A stretch of DNA of 64,000 nt, taken from Acridotheres tristis. Lineage: Eukaryota > Chordata > Aves > Passeriformes > Sturnidae. Positions 52,981 to 64,000 of the stretch are shown here, piece by piece. Both the position numbers and the translations under genes were made by a program. The notes under the pieces are model-generated. The model was not told the origin of the DNA. It ran no database searches and was given only the letters and a program-made list of their open reading frames with translations. The stretch spans positions 19,721,501 to 19,785,500 of the forward strand of contig CM072892.1 in assembly GCA_037013685.1 (NCBI GenBank), written 5' to 3'. Numbering within the stretch: position 1 is the stretch's first letter; the number at the start of each line of letters is the position of its first letter.

Positions 52981-55900
52981 AGAAGACAAAAAAAGCTGTA
53001 GGTGGTATCCAGGGGGTTGCCTTCAATTGCAAAATTTTTGCTCAATTTTTAACATCTCATATCCTCCTCACTTCAGTAGTAGAAGACAAAAGTAGTAATA
53101 AATACACCTCTTGCTGTGATTAAAAGAGCGGAAAATCTCTGAATCAAGCTAGCTGTCAGATACTGTAAAAAGAGCATTCAGAAATTCATAAATCTCCAAA
53201 ATATTTATTCTGTAGTCCAGAAATGGAGTGGGCTAAAAATCAGAATCCTGAATTCTTATGATCAGCTGCAAAATTGAAAAGAACTCCCTTTAGCCCACAT
53301 GAACCAAATTAAAAGGGAAGTTACTGAAATGACCAATATATCACATCTGGCAATCATAGTGAGGTCTTGCTCCCAAATGAAGCATTTTATTCTTCCCCAT
53401 AATGAAAAGTACCAGGTGAAACTAATAAGCAAGGTACAACTAAAAGGCATGAAATGTGTACATGCTAAGATTGGGGCATCTGTTTGGAGTGGTTTATTCT
53501 CTAACATCTCTTTTCTTCTTAGCCTTTTCTCCAGTTTGAGGGTTTAGTGCTTTCCTCCTACCTCACTAATACTTCTCTCCTTGTTATTTCAGTTTCATCT
53601 TCCTCCCCCCAAATCACAACTTTACATTTTACCTCACACTCTTAGAGATATTAAGGATTTCATTAGACAAAATCTTGACAAACTCAGTCAAACCAGCATG
53701 CCCCAGCAAACCACAGATCTTCACAGATTTCAATGCCTGCAGATTTCATCTAGCATGATTTTAATACAAATTTCTATGAATTATATTTAAGTATGCTTTT
53801 TTAACAAGAAAATCTTAAAATGTTAAAACATCAGAAATGAGGGCAAGTCCACCACATCCCCTAGTGAACTACTTGAAGCAACCGTCACTTAAATACTGCA
53901 TCTTTTTTTAGAGTAAACTCATCTATTTCATTGTGTTATTGCAATGAAGACTGAAACTTTTCCCTACTCGCACATCATGTTCTAATCTAGAGTTACTAGC
54001 ATATATTAAGTCAACTTTGAGACTCCAGAGAAAGAAGTTAAATATATCTATGTACTTAAATCCATCTCCAGCTATGGCTCATTTTTATGCCCTTCTTTGA
54101 AGTTCCACCAATGTTGCTACGTTGGTTTTGGATAGAAAGTTCTAAACTGGACATAAGAATGTAGCACTCTTACCCGTGTATCATGCAGAGGTGAAAATAC
54201 ATCTGTTTGTTTGCCTGCTATTCCGATTTTCAATAGAATCCCAGTGTTCACAGCAGAATCGTTTTGATCATCACTTCAGTAAAAACCTGTATCATAATAG
54301 GTACTCACTTTCATAACTACTGTTATAAGTTACTTCCTTTCAGGAGTTTCTCTGAATATGTACGGCCAGTATCCTCTACTCCTACACATACTATGTTTTA
54401 TTTATCTATAAAGAATGTGATGACTTTAATAATTTAGATTATGCTGTAATAACACAGTATTCTAATTACAGTATTATTTGCTATTAAATAATTTAAATAA
54501 CATTTCAGAACACTACTAAAATGCTGAATAATATAAAGCAAACAGAATTCCTGAGGTATCTTGTCAGAAAACAGACATCCTGTTTTCTTCCCAGTAGCAA
54601 CTTTTTAGATCTGCCATGAGGCCAGATTTTAATCCATCTAATATATAACTTCTTAGAGCCAAGTTTCATTGGTTTCCCCCATCAAGATGTTAGAGTGATA
54701 AGACAAATGCCTTTGAGAAATTCAAGCACACTATATTCATTCCGCTCTCTTTATCAGACAGATCTACGATTTTGTCAAGTGATGACAGTTTTGTTTGACG
54801 GAACACGTTTCCATAAAACCATCTTGACTGACAATAATATGCTCTTCGTCTCTAACCTTTTTTAGATGGCATCCAAACTGTTCTGTTCTGTTGCCAAGAC
54901 TTCTGTGAAAGTTGCTATTCTGTTGAGCAGGGGATATTTCCTTATAATTCTCCTAAGTATTTGTATTACAATGGCACTCCTGCATTGTTACAGAGTTTCT
55001 CCACTCTCCAACACTCTTTAATATTTAATTAAAGGCTCAGAACGCAAATGCTAGATTTATTTATCCAGTAGGATTTCAGAACTGCTGGCCATAACATACT
55101 TACTCTTACCCAGTGCTCCCCATATCGCACTTTGACTATAATGAATAAATGCATACTATCTATCACAGGAGGGTTGAAAAACAGAGCAGAAACAACGGCT
55201 AAGTATTTCTAGCTGTTCTGCATCACTATCTATAATTTTGCTTTCAGTTTAGCAACAGATAACCCAATTTATATCTATCAACTGGAGACTGATTCATAAT
55301 ATATCTTATTAATAATATACTTTTATAATATACCTTAAAAATGCCATCCTACTACAGTTAGACTTTGGTATTCACTTTACCCCTCCATGGCTTGCTTTAA
55401 AATATGGACAAAGTACACATCAAGTTAGACAAAATGTCCTTATATCAGTTTTACACGGAAAGAACTGGGGAAAAAAAACAGTACAATATGATTGTTTAAG
55501 TGATAATGTATATGGAAGAAAACATACTTCATTGAAAATAATCAAATGAAACTGCAAGCAAAGTTTAGATAACTGCTACTTCAATGCTTTTCACTTAACT
55601 TTGAATGTTGGCAATTACTTTTTATTACTTTTACAAGATACAGGGAAATACATAAACCTAGAAGACTCTTAATTGTTGTACAATGCAAAAATAGAACCGT
55701 TGCCTGTGAGAAACACAGTTGAAAGAAATCATTTTTAAGAGAACCAGAAAATACTTCACCTTGGATACCAACACCCCTGACACATACTCTCAACCTCGAT
55801 TTTGAAGCAGCATGCAGGAAGTTGAGAGATAGAAAACGCTGCAACCCTAATCTTTCCCAACACAATCAGAAAACAAAGGTAGATTCTGAGCTGTAGTTAA

Positions 55901-58900
55901 AAAGTGACCGTTGGAGCTGGACAGACACAGAGGTGTTCTGACTCCTTCTCTTGATCAGATCATTGCCTAAGGGTTGGTGAATTTCCAGTAGAGTTTTTTA
56001 TGCAGGAAAAGTTTATTCCATTCTGTTCTCTGAGGAGTGGGAGGACATGGCAGAGAGGCATCCATACCTCTCCCAATATGTTCTGTGCTGTTGTGCTTAG
56101 CTGTGCATATGCCAGGGACATGAAGCATATGGCCCGGGGGCTGGCACTGTCCCGTTTAGCAGATGTCTTCAATACATTCTGCCATAAAAATCTTTTGAGG
56201 GACTGGTTGACTGCTTTTAATCAGACAGTTCTCCCTCTCTAGTTGATAGAGAGTTATTCACCTTAATTGAAATCCCACTAAGTCCCTTTAGAGAAGTTGT
56301 ACAGCTTTTCATATCCAGCAACTAGAAAATAAGATTTTACTACTCTCTCAAATTACGTCTGCACCTAGCAGATAGACTGCAAACTGACTACGCAGTGCCA
56401 CAGGAAGACATCAATCTTCCTAAAGTAGTTATGCTGCTTTGGTTTTTTGGACCAAGGAATCAGAGACAGGAATCAATCTTCAAAGGTGAGCACTCTTCTC
56501 TCTGCAGCATTACTCCAAAGCAGCCAAGGATGAATACACCTGTAATTTCTGCAGGCCTGCCATGCCAGTGGGTAAAGAAGAAGGCTCACAAAGCTTACAA
56601 AAATAGTAAGAGAGCGAGTAGCTATTTGGAAATCCACTGTAAATTAATTTTCCATGTTGGCATTGTAAGGATTTACCAAATTATTCAAATGGTGAACAAC
56701 ATTTAATCCTGTGGGCTGTTTACAAATTCTGCCTGAATTGTTTTATGGACAATTAATTCCCACCTTGAGTTTGTGCATTTGACAACCCCTTCCCCGTAGG
56801 GCTTCCAGTGTTTGGCACATCCATCAAGATGATGGACAAAATAATCCTGATAGAAATTATTCCTTCTTGCCATTGTAGAGGACACACCAGACAGTGCAGT
56901 AACAGCTGGATGTGAGACGAAAATGCTGTTGCACAATATCAATGCCCTATACCAAAATCAAATGACAGAATTAGAAAGTCAAAGCATCAAAGGCAATTAG
57001 CTCCTAGTCAGTGAGTTCAAAGGCAAAATTATACCCAAACATGACTTAATTTCTGTTTTCTTACCTTAGTTCTTGTTACAAAGGCTGGACACTTTCACCA
57101 AATGATCTGTTATAGCTGAGCTCAACACTTGTATCATCCTAAAACTTCTACATCCTCACAAATTAGAAGGGAAAGAGTAGCACACGTTGTGATCCCTCAT
57201 GAAAATACTTTACAGAACAAGATCCAAGAGAACCCAGAAGAATTGCACTTCAAGTGTCTCAAACTTGGAAACTGATATTCCACACTGAGCATTCTCTTTT
57301 CCCCAACCAGTGGTAGAACATTTCTGTTCCCTAGCTGATGATATGAACATGCCAGGCTTCTACCAGGTAATTTTTCTGATAACCACACAAACAACTCACA
57401 CAAGATACCTCTTTATTGATTCCTTTATCAACGTGGTCAAACATCCTTACTAAAAATGAAATTAGATTGCCTCAATGAAGTCAATTCTTCAGTGGAGAAT
57501 GGGAAGGCTTTTATAAATGACTTAACAAAATAAATAGTATATTTTCAATCAAATTAAAGAAAATCTGTATTAATTCCCCTCCACCGCCTTCTGTGACCCC
57601 CTAGGGCCAGATTCCTTGTGTCTAAATCACACATTAATCCATCCTTTAAGAACAACAATAAGCTTAGCTCCCCAGTGTTTTCACTACGCAGTTGTAAATA
57701 CCCCAGTGGACAAACTTCTCCCCTCTTTGGGAGGCTCTTCCCTAGCCTAATTCATTTCACCATCCACTTGGGATTCAGTACTCCACAGATCACAAATTCT
57801 GAACAGATTAAGGAAAAACTGTATAATTCTCCTGGCAAATTACAGTCCATAACGAATTTTCCTTCTCTGAGAAATTAACCAAATTTCTGAGACCTTCACT
57901 AGTGTGTTACCATTTTGAAAGCTCATAAGAAGCTCTTATGAAAAGAAGCATATATGAAAAGATTTAAATTAAGAGAGCTATTTTTGTCAATTGCTGCCTA
58001 ATCCTTTTCATTGGCCCTTACCTTGAAAAGCACTTAGAAGCACATTATTCCCCAACTAAATGCCCCAAAGTCCCAATGAATAAAACAGGTTTCATGTTTT
58101 CCATTCAAGCCAATACACAGACAAGACTATTACAGATAGCTGAACTATTTCAATCTAGTATGAGCCCAACCAATGTGCCTAAACGACTCAGACATCTGCT
58201 GATGACTAGACTAAGCATGAAGAATTAATAAAAGTTTTACATGATTGCCATCACCTGTTCAAACTGAGGAGTGTAAGCGTCCATGTAGCCATTGCTATCT
58301 ACATAAACCATTAATCCCCTGCAGCCCATGAGCACTATGGGGCTATTGCATCCATGACATGATCACAATCTTTGCTTGGATGTTAGCTCTATGATTTGAT
58401 CACAATCTGTGAATGGTCTTCTCTTCTGACTGTTCAACTCTTCACCTCTGCAAAACCGTAATAACTCCACAATTTGACAATGGTAGTGCAGAGTGATTGC
58501 TCCAGGTGACCTCAGTAATGTCACTTACATTTTCAGAAACTAGAAGCTACTTTAAACATTTTTATCCACAGTCTCATGATTAGCCTGTTAAACTTTCTAT
58601 TCATATAAAAAGTAAAAATAAAATAAACTACTGCCTTGACCAGATTTATTAAAGAAAAAAATGAGGGTAGAAGAAGTGATTTCCTTGATGCAACTCTTCC
58701 AGAAAGGTAAAAGGCATTTTCAATTATACTAAAAAGAAAAAAGTACGATCTCTGTAGTGCATGGGTAGCTTGACGCAAACTAAGAGAAGGAAAAGGAAAG
58801 TGAAAGAATGTCAGGCACTGCCCGTTTGTCTATTTTCTGTGGAGAGAAAGATGCATGCTGGTGGTAAACATAATAGCGTGTGAATGGAAGTGAGGCAGTG

Positions 58901-61900
58901 GCACAGCACCAAACTGGTTTGTTTTACTTGAGAAAGCACTGAACAGTGATGTATGAGATCATTTACTAGAGAAGCTGTGAGAGCAACTCACAATAAACAT
59001 TTTAATCTCCAAATGTAGCTCTTTTACTATTCAAACTGTCCACAAAGACCAAGCTATTTTACAGATGTTTGCTGTTTGTACTTATCCAGACAAGTATTTC
59101 CTTCTAGTCTATACCAATGCAAGTCCTGGTTTAAGGATTCAGCACTCACAATGACTGCACTGTGACTGCTCAGGCAAGTCAGCTGGCATTTCTATTGCTC
59201 CAGTTTAGCTGCATATGCTAAATTTCTTTATACAGAACTAAAACTTCTGGAAGTTGCATCTCAGCATCTACATGTCTAGGGTTATTTGTCCCAAACTTAG
59301 CATAAAAACCCCTGCTCTTTCTGTACACTTCACAATGGATGTGAAGAAATGTCACAATAGGATTTTATTGCAAGGTTAGTAATTTTTTTACTTACTTCTG
59401 CAGCTCTGCTTTAAAGCACACAGAGAAAATGAGAATTTAGTAGACAGTCTGCGAGACAAGACAGGTAGAATTAGTCCTTTTTGTTATATCTGCTGTGTCC
59501 CTTTCCTCCATCCTTTGAAATTCAATTTCTTGTTTGCTGATATAGCATCTCATAAAAGCTTAACCAGAATACACATAAAATATTCCTCTGTAAATCTGAG
59601 ATTTATCTTTTCAGAAGACAGGTGTAAGTGCAAGGGAATCATATAGCTACTTTTCTAAATGTAACTTGATTACAGACCTCATACAGCTCCCAGAATTACA
59701 GTATGGTGATATTACATATCAGACAGGTAACTTTATATACATTCACTGTAGCTCACATGCATACTCCGTTTATTCATAATAAGCTGCAGCTGTTGAAGTG
59801 CTTTCATTTCAAAAAATAAAACCATTTGGGATTATGCTCTGGGATTTTAGGAAACTGATGGAAGAGAAATGGGTTTTCCCCCCACAATGAATCTCAGTGG
59901 AAATTCATCCATTTTCTATGAAGACTGTGATTCTTTGGGTTAGTACAATTCTACATATATTAAAAGTCAGTGTTAGGCACAATATTCCCTAATAAAACTG
60001 GACATCGTGCTTCATTATATCACACTTCTCTGCTTTCTGTAAGACATACAAAACTAAAGGTATGAAACACAAAACAATGTTTAAACGTTGTTGAAATCCT
60101 AGGTGCTGAAACAGAAAAAAAAATCTGCTGTAATTTGGCACTGGAGAAGAGATGAGATAAAAGGTACATCAAGTAGAAGATTAAAAGAGGACATCTGGAA
60201 GAGTCCAAGAAGGATTGTGCTATCTCAGAATTCGAAGGTTATCAGTCATTAGACACCATGTATCCCCCGACCTAGGGGGAAAAAAAATCAGAGAGCACTG
60301 TACTCTGCACTTGCTTCTGATCTAATAAATTTTTCCTCGTAATGAGCTTCTTTTGATAAAATCTGACTCAGTAAAGCATTCACAACACTGGTTTTAGATG
60401 TAAGTGATACCATGGATTTCTAGGACGCTATTCATATCACATAAGAATTTACAGAGTTCAAAGTTTGCTTCAGAACATCAAGAAAATAACATTTTTGTAG
60501 GATTAAACCCATTACCAAGGCACATGATTTCACTGGCACAGTGATAACCATCACAGTGCTTTCTAACATGATACTTTTTGTACTGGAAAACCTGTCTCAC
60601 TAATTTCATCTTAAACTAAGATTTTTAGCAGTCCTAATATTAATTATAGAATTACTTGTAATTCACATAAACAGAATAAAAATGTCTGTTATTTACTTCT
60701 TTCTTATTCAAAAGTACAAATAAACACATTAGCAAGAAGGGAGAAAAATGTTTGACTGCAACACCTACTTTTCTAAAGCAGTGATAAGATTCTTAATGCA
60801 TGAGAGATTTTAGAATAATTATATTTCCAAGAGATTACTCATGGATTACAAACACACTAATCTTAACCTAATTAATATTTCTAATTTTACAGACGGGGTA
60901 ATTGACATAACTGACATTTTCAAACTAGGTCTCCTATATTCAAATTCACATTGAGAACTGAAGGAATGCAGGATCTTCGAATGTCAAGACAATTTTTTAG
61001 GAACCTATGCATTGTCTAAGCTAAGAACTACAGGAGTTACTTTTTGGGAATTGTGGTCAATATGATGAGACCATGGATATCATTAGGAAGAAATGGATAT
61101 CTGTTCAGTAGTTTGACTAGTGTCTGATTATAAAGCTTGGTGGTCTGCAGGTCCAACTGAAAGGAGGGCTAGAGGCTTCTGATCTAAAGAAACCCCTCCT
61201 TAGCTCATAACACTGAGCCCTGGAACATAGTTGTGACGCAGATGGGTAGGCAGCCACACCACAGAAGAAAAGCCACTCTCCGTCCAAGCGTGAGTCAAGG
61301 CTCAGTTCATTACTAATTGTTTCTCTATGAACTTTGGGGAAATTTGAGTTTAAAGCAAGGAATCAGCAGGCTACACTGCTTTTCAGTCACAAACTTTCAG
61401 CATGGTAGAGGAAATAAACTCAAATGGCTCTAGTCCATTACACCCAGAAAGGTGTAGGCAATGTTTGCAAAGCAGCAGTTGCAGCCACTAACCATACAGC
61501 CTTAAGTATCTAGGGCTTACTTTGAACTGAAATATATGATTAAATATTCATTTGATATATATGATTGAAATTTATTTGAAATACATGATTGTAATACTCA
61601 TGCACAATGAAACTCTGACCTTTGAATTGCTCCTCCTCCTGAGTCACTAAGAAGATACACGTATCTCTACCTTACTGCTCTACACAATAAAATATCCTAG
61701 AAAATACTTATAAAATAACAATGCTATCTTGATAATAATTTCATTTGTTCTCTTTAAAGTCTCAGTGTCTTTTGCCAATCCTCTCCACTAGCAAGTTCTC
61801 ATCAGCAAGTACAGTATACATTAAATGCTGACCTATTTCTGCCCTCACAATATGCTGGTTCACTTCAGTAGTCAATAAACAAAAAGAAACAAAGACATAA

Positions 61901-62185
61901 AATTTGGGATAAAAGCAAACATCAATCATTACAAAACTGGAACTGGATGCACTTGTAATATCAAGCTTCATCTCCAGCAATACTGAAAGACCAGTTTTAA
62001 ATCAGACAACAAGACTTAGCAACAGTTATCTGGAATGTGTTATATAAAAATTACACCATTCATCTTTTAATCTCAAATCAGAAAAGTGCGCTTTTTCAAA
62101 ATGAAATTCTTTTAAATTATAAATTGCTTAAAATTCAAAAGTGAAAACAAATTTACCTAGTCAGTTCCATTTAGATAAAACATAC

Positions 62186-62280
62186 AAACAAAAACCCTAA
62201 AATCTAAAAAAAAAACCACAAAAAAACCCTCACAAGCTAAAAAACATCAAAATAAAAGCAGAAGTAAAAAGAAAAGGATA
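62186..62280. repeat. A-rich low-complexity tract
   Basis: Imperfect aaaac/aaaaacc units followed by A/G-rich sequence. No gene is seen. Confidence 0.75.
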
Positions 62281-62677
62281 GAAACATAAACTGTTTCTCA
62301 TGGGTTTGGACATACATACTTCATGCATTTAGAGATTAAAATGTCTTAGTCTCTGAACACTTGTTTTCATGAAGAAGAAATCAACTATTACTCTACAACT
62401 CGGTGACGCAGATTATGCACAATGATGCCACACGCTGTTTACTGTACTGAAGTCAATTTTGCCTTGCATTTGCTTTCTTTGTAGTGTTCACCCAGATATT
62501 TAAATAGCCTTATTACTAAAATACCACAATATCACTCCACAAGCAAGTTCTTGTTCAGTAGAGAAGGGATGTATTACTAATGCCATTTCACAGTTGAGCT
62601 ACGTAAGTCTTGAGAGATTAAGGCAAGACTTCTCAAAAAGTGGACTCTGAACCCGACAAGCTTTGCCTGTTATTTTT

Positions 62678-62943
62678 ACGGAATGACAGAATGGGGTTGA
62701 AAGGGATCCTTGGAGGCCATGTCGTCCAACCCCTTGCTAAAGCAGGCTCATCCAAAGCAGGCTGCCAGGATCGCATCCAGGTGGCTTTTGAGTAGGAGAT
62801 TCCTCAGCCTCCCCGGCTAGCCTGTTCCAGAGCTCAGTCACCCTCCCACCAAGGGACCTTTTCCTCGACTTAGGACGGCGCTTCCCGTGTTCCAGCGGGG
62901 CTTGATGCCCTCGCCCTGTCGCTGGGCACCCCGGCCCTTGGCA
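62678..62943 (-). mobile_element. CR1 3' fragment at the edge of the CpG island
   Basis: On the + strand: gaatgacagaatggggttga, aagggatccttggaggccat, gtcgtccaaccccttgctaa, gatcgcatccaggtggcttt and agcctgttccagagctcagt, then ctgtcgctgggcacc. This is a reversed CR1 3' region. Its right part contributes several CpGs to the adjacent island. Confidence 0.85.
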
Positions 62944-63235
62944 CAGTCAGCAGCAGCGGCCCCGCCGCAGCGCACAGCGCTCCGCCCCTTGGAACCGCAG
63001 CAGTATTCAAGGTGTTTTCAGACACTCAAAAGGAGACGCACTGGGTAAGTGTAGGGGCAGGGAAGCCCCTGAGATTACCTGCAGAGCCTTTCTTTCTGCC
63101 AGCAGTCCCTGATCCCGCGCCCTCCGCACCGCGCCCCGGGCAGCCTCACCCGGCCCCAGCCTGGCGCCGCAGCGACACCTGGCGGCTCCGGCCGGCACGG
63201 CGGGCGGGGAGCCCGCACTACAGCCCAAGGTCACA
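62865..63235. promoter_or_regulatory. CpG island, possible promoter
   Basis: About 33 CpG dinucleotides were counted by eye in roughly 370 bases of strongly GC-rich sequence, against almost none in most of the surrounding AT-rich DNA. It includes ccgcccctt (GC-box-like, near 62982). A + strand splice-donor-like site (ctgg|gtaagt) lies at 63044/63045 and a - strand one (tgcag|gtaat) at 63079/63078. No TATA box or coding exon is recognised. It could be the first-exon region of a gene or long non-coding RNA leaving the window in either direction. Confidence 0.55.
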
Positions 63236-63246
63236 AACACACACAA

Positions 63247-63548
63247 ACGTACCCCAACAAACGTACCCCAACAAACGTACCCAAACAAACGTACCCAAAC
63301 AAACGTACCCAAACAAACATACCCAAACAAACGTACCCAAACAAACATGCCCAAACAAACATGCCCAAACAAACGTACCCCAACAAACGTACCCAAACAA
63401 ACATACCCAAACAAACATGTCCGAACAAACATACCCAAACAAACGTACCCAAACAAACGCACCCTAACAAACGTACCCAAACAAACATACCCAAACAAAC
63501 ATGCCCAAACAAACATGCCCAAACAAACATGCCCAAACAAACGTACAC
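63247..63548. repeat. 14-bp minisatellite, 21 full units plus part
   Basis: Tandem units of acgtacccaaacaa with variants acgtaccccaacaa, acatacccaaacaa, acatgcccaaacaa and two singletons. The full units fill 63247-63540 without any length change, and a partial unit follows. Because 14 is not a multiple of 3 and no unit phase gives a stop, long frames stay open on both strands, but these are repeat artefacts. One strand has a GGG in almost every unit. Confidence 0.97.
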
Positions 63549-64000
63549 ATTGCAAGCACGCCTATCTATGGAACATATAGATATGCGTACATCTCATATA
63601 CCTATATGGTATGACAACAGCCTTAAACTACTGTTTGCAGCGTCCGACTGTCACAGCTTTCAAAAGCTTTGAGGTATCTGAGTTAGTACCCAGCAGGAAA
63701 CTACAGTAGAGAGGATCCCCATACAATTCAAGACAAATCTAATCTACATCGCAAGCGCGTTTCTTTAAATTGTTATTTTACTTCAGTATTTAGGCACTGA
63801 ACAGGCACTGCTGAGGAACAACGCCCAATTGCTAAACCAAATGTATAGCAGCAGCAGTAGCACAGAGCTTTCTGCTCAAGTCAAAATTACTCTTAAGCCA
63901 GAAGTCCTTCTGCACAACAAATGGATAGTTTAATCTCTAATGTAGTCAGCTTATAGCCAAGGATACTGAAGTTTGCAACATGAACACCAAAATCCATCAA
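63549..64000. other. Right edge, no gene seen
   Basis: Sequence after the minisatellite. It could be intronic if the CpG island starts a + strand transcript, but no exon is visible. Confidence 0.5.

Larger units (their letters stand above)
52016..62677. other. Long non-coding stretch, no gene seen
   Basis: More than 10 kb of AT-rich sequence with no supported gene and no interspersed repeat I recognise. Two decayed 26-30 base repeats (atatgattgaaatttatttg-type) lie at about 61530-61595. Confidence 0.65.

Noticed and set aside
55990..56242. 80-codon + strand frame, considered as an exon or processed pseudogene
   Set aside because: No recognised protein family, no clear splice sites, no poly-A tail.
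63007..63672. Long overlapping frames on both strands rich in Cys/Leu/Phe/Val or Pro/Asn/Lys/Thr
   Set aside because: They are produced by the stop-free 14-bp repeat read in rotating frames. There is no start context, and the non-repeat parts show no motif.
1..64000. CRISPR arrays, rRNA genes, bacterial operons or an intact retrovirus
   Set aside because: No spaced repeats of CRISPR type, no rRNA-like sequence and no retroviral coding regions were seen. The repeat content is that of a bird nuclear genome.

Overview
The window looks like bird nuclear DNA: AT-rich, gene-poor, and peppered with CR1 non-LTR retrotransposon fragments, several keeping the typical CR1 3' end. Two copies of a SINE with a tRNA-Ile-like head and a CR1-like tail (about 6667-6803 and 25655-25793) resemble the family described from zebra finch, so a passerine is the best guess. 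Two old LTR-like copies lie at about 4750-5385 and 41806-42340. Repeat assignments come from reading and recall, not from a database search.

The only protein-coding genes I can support are a tandem pair at 18761-19027 and 20387-20656, both on the + strand and both intronless. They encode 88- and 89-residue, cysteine-free, arginine-rich proteins with an SR-dipeptide N-terminal half and an acidic C-terminal tail. Each has a compact promoter (two CRE-like octamers, then a TATA box), a strong start context, a short 3' UTR, AATAAA and a GT-rich downstream element. This architecture suggests haploid spermatid expression and a protamine-like or transition-protein-like role. The acidic tail fits no protamine I recognise.

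The pair sits in a duplicated unit of about 0.9 kb whose copies are offset by 1626 bp. The copies differ in an odd mosaic. About 560 bp of flank carries only 3 differences by hand count, while the roughly 300 bp around the coding region carries about 41, mostly amino-acid changing. Just upstream of the promoter, both copies carry LTR-like sequence of the same type as the free LTR-like copies elsewhere in the window. The gene segment may also lie inside a broken CR1, with reverse-transcriptase remnants on both sides (17210-17930 and about 21195-21250).

The right edge (about 62865-63235) is a CpG-rich island with splice-donor-like sites on both strands, followed by a 14-bp minisatellite of 21 full units (63247-63540). 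The rest of the window shows no gene I can support and is probably intergenic or intronic.
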